A DNA stretch of 64,000 bases from Rhynchosporium graminicola (taxonomy: Eukaryota; Ascomycota; Leotiomycetes; Helotiales; Ploettnerulaceae): assembly GCA_900074885.1 (NCBI GenBank), contig FJUW01000090.1:1-64000 (forward strand), in the 5' to 3' direction. A program made the position numbers and the translations under genes. The notes beneath the pieces were generated by a model that was not told where the DNA came from, made no database searches, and worked only from the letters and a program-made list of their open reading frames with translations. Below, piece after piece: positions 61,194-64,000 of the stretch. Positions within the stretch are counted from its first letter, which is position 1, and each line of letters begins with the position of its first letter.

Positions 61194-61646
61194 CTAGTAG
61201 CTAAGTCGGAGCTGGGGCTCTGGGGCGGGCTCTGGAGCGGCCTCGCGGTAACTAAGTCGGACCTGAGGCTCTGGAGCAGGCTCTGGAGCGGCCTCGCGGT
61301 AGCTAAGTCGGAGCTGGGGCTCTGGGGCGGGCTCTGGAGCGGCCTCGCGGTAGCTAAGTCGGACCTGAGGCTCTGGAGCGGGTTCGCGGGAGGCAAGTTG
61401 GCCTTGCGGGCTATGTGACATGTGAGTACTTCACGAGTGTTCACATGTTGCTAAAAACTTGAAACGACGAAAGGGCGGGGATAAGTGCGAAAACGTACTT
61501 TCGAGCTAAAATTCACCCAGTTCTTAGCAAAAAGAATTTCTAGATAGATACTACGCAACACTATCAGGCTTACCAAGAAGGTCAATTGGAGCCGCCAAGG
61601 CAAGCCCCAAGAAGGCAAGGCCTACGAAACTTTTGAAGGACATCAT
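61194..61646 (-). CDS. Candidate RiPP precursor: signal peptide plus four tandem core repeats
   Basis: Preferred model: exon 1 61646-61552, exon 2 61410-61194, 103 residues. Exon 1 encodes MMSFKSFVGLAFLGLALAAP, a textbook signal peptide with cleavage near Ala18/19. The acceptor CACATAG has branch CTCAC 11 bases before. The donor is GTATCT at 61551; a stronger donor, GTAAGC at 61572, would need a 7-base internal exon to keep this frame. Exon 2 holds four repeats of 51 bases: residues 41-52 (short), 53-69, 70-86 and 87-103, each reading R-EAAPEPAPEP-Q(V/L)RLSY. The stop follows the last Tyr directly. Within the repeats, base differences are third-position except V/L. Location among UstYa genes points to a dikaritin-type precursor. 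No dibasic Lys-Arg site is present. Confidence 0.65.
61201..61404 (-). repeat. Tandem 51-bp repeat, four units
   Basis: The word CTAAGTCGGA (complement of TCCGACTTAG) recurs at 61201, 61252, 61303 and 61354, an exact 51-base period. Units alternate between two sequence types (GAGCTGGGGC and ACCTGAGGCT), ABAB. Confidence 0.95.
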
Positions 61647-63226
61647 GTTGGCAAATTTTCGAGCTTGTTGAACTTTGGTATTGCGAAATTATGTTTTTGT
61701 TGCCTTGATGGACGGATGATTTGCACTTTTACAGACTGTGGTCAATCCAATACATATATCACAATTCATCCAGATTCGGTATACCCAAGGATCTTGCCGC
61801 GGACACAGCGCATTTCTCCTAAATTGTGATTCCCGGACTCTGTATAGCGGAAGGGACCCTCTGTGGACTTCTAGAGCCGGATCTACAAGTCTCGGGTCCG
61901 AAAATGATCGATACTTTCGGAACTGAGCGACTCAAGGCTCGTGCCTGCCGCCCCTCGAATCCCCACCAGGATATGAGCATCGGCTTCTCTTAGAGCACCA
62001 TCATTCGTCGACCTTGAGGAGGTACGACGATTTCACCTCCCGGAAACTTACTTTTGGCAATGCTGTATCGCTCGTGTCACTTTACAGTCCCAACCGAGTA
62101 CGGCAGGAGTTTGGTGTCCAAAGAGTCCTTCTACTCTTGCTACTTCGCTTGCGTATACCCATTCGATTAGGCGTAACACTTCACGCACAAAATATTTTTC
62201 TCACTCTGTTTTGGACGGGCGAGACACGTAAATACAAGAAGTTGCCATAAATGTCTCGGGCTACAAAAAAATATCTTTATGCCTCGGGTGTATAATCAGG
62301 CCATGAGGTTAGCTACTAGAATCGATGTTAAGGTTGTCATTGTGAAAAGGGAGGGAATGGCAAAAAATTGTAGTTGGTAGAAAGTCCAGAAGTATGGAAC
62401 ATGCATGAGATTATCTACGTTTTAAGTAAGCCATATGTACATCAGGGACTAACTCATCCTCTGTCAACTGGCCAGTCACATTTTCGAAAGCGCCATATAC
62501 ACAATGCTTGAGTGCTTAACTATCAAGCACCTTTGCCGCCTTGATATAAGCTATTAACTCTCGGCTGTTTTCGCGAAGCTTTTTGGGAATAGCAACAAGA
62601 GTAGCGAGAGATCTTTACAGGACCTTTCCATTGTTCTAATACCTCGACTTTCTGTGACAGAATCTCTAGCCATCGAAACAACTGAGGTGCCATGTACTTG
62701 CGACACTATAATTGCTCCTTCGATCGAACCCTTCTTCCGTCAATTCCTTGAGTCTTATTTCAAGAGGGCAATAGAGCCTTAAACAAGCGCTTTTTGCCGT
62801 CGAGGTGCGACTGCAAAATGTTAGCCTAAGAGAGTTAGTGAAGTTGATTTCCAAGACGAACTCGCATAGTTACGTATCAAGAGACGGACGCCGTCGACGA
62901 CGCAAATTATGTCCATCCTGTTCAGGGAGATTGTCAAATGTACGATCGGAGGCCGACACATTCAGACGCCCAATGCTATGGGGTACGATTGCTCACCACT
63001 GTCGCCCTCACTTCACAGATCCACACCACTATCTGAGAAAGGGGTGATCTACAACAAATACTGGGAGAAATCCTGGTCTGAGGCTGAACCTTCATACTGG
63101 CAAGCCAGGGCGAATTTGAATCACTGTCATACGTCACATGATTGCCCTGAAAATTGTTATCACTCTCTGATTGGGCAAGTGTAACTTACCATTTTGTCAT
63201 ACATTTATTCTTCTGATGACTAGCAA
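61647..63226. other. Spacer between the precursor gene and UstYa gene 5
   Basis: 1.6 kb including the precursor promoter. Short frames on both strands (for example 62909-63184 forward) show no domain. Confidence 0.35.
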
Positions 63227-64000
63227 CTATGATGATTCGGGACCTCCGGGCCAATAACAATCGCCCCGCTCTCTCCAAAAGTGCAATTCTTGGTCACTTG
63301 CACCTGCGGGGGGATGACAGCTTCCGCGCTGGTATGCCCATTCATTCACTCTGTCGAAATTTCTACATGTGTGAACTTCCGGACGAAGTATCAGCTCCTG
63401 TCGATGCTCATTCCAATCCCAGAGCATTGGTGTCATGTCCCCGAAACATTGGACTATAAGGCGTATGTACTCGAGACAATGGTCTGGTGTGTACATACTG
63501 CTCAGTTTTGCTCCGATGTGAAGAGAGCGATACACGTACCGATGTGAAACATTTCTTTCCGGGTTGGCTTTCCGTAATGATCGTGATATATTGCTCGTCG
63601 GAAACTGTAGAAACAGTAGTTAGCGGTTGCGTTTGTCAGAACAGCGTGTAGGGAGCATCTTACATGTCAACGCAATGTAATTGATGGTATAACTGAATAC
63701 TATCACTCGTTTGTTTAGCATAAAGAGTGACGGGTTATAAGAAGACACGTACCCAGTATAATATAGATGTGTATCATTCCATCGGAATGTATCATCTTTG
63801 ATCGTCATCGCCTCCTCTTCAGCTAGGTCAAGATTCAACGCTGAAGTCCAAATGTCAATTCTTGCTCTCTAATAGTTAAACGTGAGCCGAACCAAACAAA
63901 AGTTTTTTCCATGCTATGTCCAAACGCTCTGTGGGCGCCCCAACGTACTCGTACACGGGTGGCTCGAACAATTCGTCATTGCCCGGAATATATGGAAGAT
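63227..64000 (-). CDS. UstYa-family (DUF3328) oxidase, gene 5, partial at window end, model uncertain
   Basis: The 5' part lies beyond the window. Reverse-strand exons: 64000-63893 (LPYIPGNDELFEPP, then EYVGAPTERLDIAWKKLL, the family Y-x-G-x-P-x-x-x-x-D-x-AW block), 63840-63753 (LNLDLAEEEAMTI), 63699-63664 (QLYHQLHCVDM, first HxxHC motif intact), from 63604 (FRRAIYHDHYGKPTRKEM), and the last down to 63227 (MYTPDHCLEYIRLIVQCFGDMTPM, WDWNEH, VHTCRNFDRVNEWAYQ). In the second motif the first His is Thr (T-P-D-H-C). Between the last two exons the frame breaks at a 26-base unit bounded by a direct repeat TTCACATCGG. A 53-base intron (donor GTTTCA, acceptor GAGCAG) would also restore phase. Membrane anchor not seen. 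Confidence 0.65.

Noticed and set aside
61201..61404. CRISPR-like direct repeat array
   Set aside because: Repeats are contiguous without unique spacers, in a eukaryotic genome, and code for protein.
61136..61444. Longer reverse-strand frame over the 51-bp repeats (LATARPLQS frame)
   Set aside because: Differences between repeat units are nonsynonymous in it (Pro/Leu, Ser/Arg), it has no Tyr in the repeats, and the other frame ends exactly at a unit boundary. It does join the strong GTAAGC donor in phase, so I keep some doubt.
61194..61646. Reading the repeat gene as an alpha-type mating pheromone precursor
   Set aside because: The signal peptide and dipeptide spacers fit, but there are no Lys-Arg sites, the core is short and unlike known ascomycete pheromones, and the setting is a UstYa cluster.

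Overview
The window looks like nuclear DNA of a filamentous ascomycete (Pezizomycotina). Genes carry short GT-AG introns (46-284 bases). The gene families are typical fungal ones: Zn2Cys6 regulator, Pga2, MARVEL protein, UstYa/DUF3328 oxidases and an SLC45-type transporter. The transposon blocks are AT-rich, full of TA and stops, and their copies differ mainly by C-to-T and G-to-A changes, the pattern of repeat-induced point mutation (RIP). I cannot assign a species.

Layout. 1-18.3 kb is a nest of transposons inside one another. A Tc1/mariner-like DNA element (copy B) is broken by a second copy of itself (copy A, entering at a TA). It is broken again by a 13-kb Ty3/Gypsy-like retroelement with 372-bp LTRs and a GTTTC target duplication. 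That retroelement is split inside its reverse transcriptase by a 6.4-kb second retroelement with 235-bp LTRs and a CTTCT duplication. Copy A is also invaded by a copy of the second retroelement. 18.9-43.7 kb is ordinary gene space: pga2, a CENP-S/Mhf1 histone-fold gene, a cutinase-factor-like regulator, a zinc alcohol dehydrogenase, a MARVEL membrane protein, a few weak small genes and a large fungal membrane protein. Long gene-poor stretches rich in microsatellites and one AT-rich relic lie between them. 44.1-47.3 kb is an uninterrupted copy (C) of the DNA element with ~200-bp inverted ends.

49.9-64 kb is the most interesting part. A broken subtilisin-like protease gene borders an SLC45/GPH-type transporter. 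Then come four complete genes and one partial gene of the UstYa (DUF3328) family, and a possible sixth relic. Among them is a small reverse-strand gene with a signal peptide followed by four near-identical repeats ending in Q-(V/L)-R-L-S-Y, with the stop codon directly after the last Tyr. Differences between the repeats are synonymous except for Val/Leu. UstYa oxidases beside a secreted tandem-repeat precursor define the fungal dikaritin class of ribosomal peptides (ustiloxin, phomopsin, asperipin). I therefore read this as a candidate RiPP cluster with, as far as I know, an undescribed core. In the inferred scheme the precursor enters the secretory route, is cut at the repeat boundaries and trimmed by dipeptidyl peptidases through the EA-AP-EP-AP-EP spacer, and is crosslinked by the membrane-anchored UstYa proteins. 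The transporter may move the product or a substrate.

Exon boundaries were worked out by hand from splice signals and phase. The transporter, UstYa 1-4, CENP-S, Pga2, dehydrogenase, MARVEL, regulator and 925-residue membrane-protein models are phase-consistent end to end. The precursor junction and the last UstYa gene remain ambiguous.
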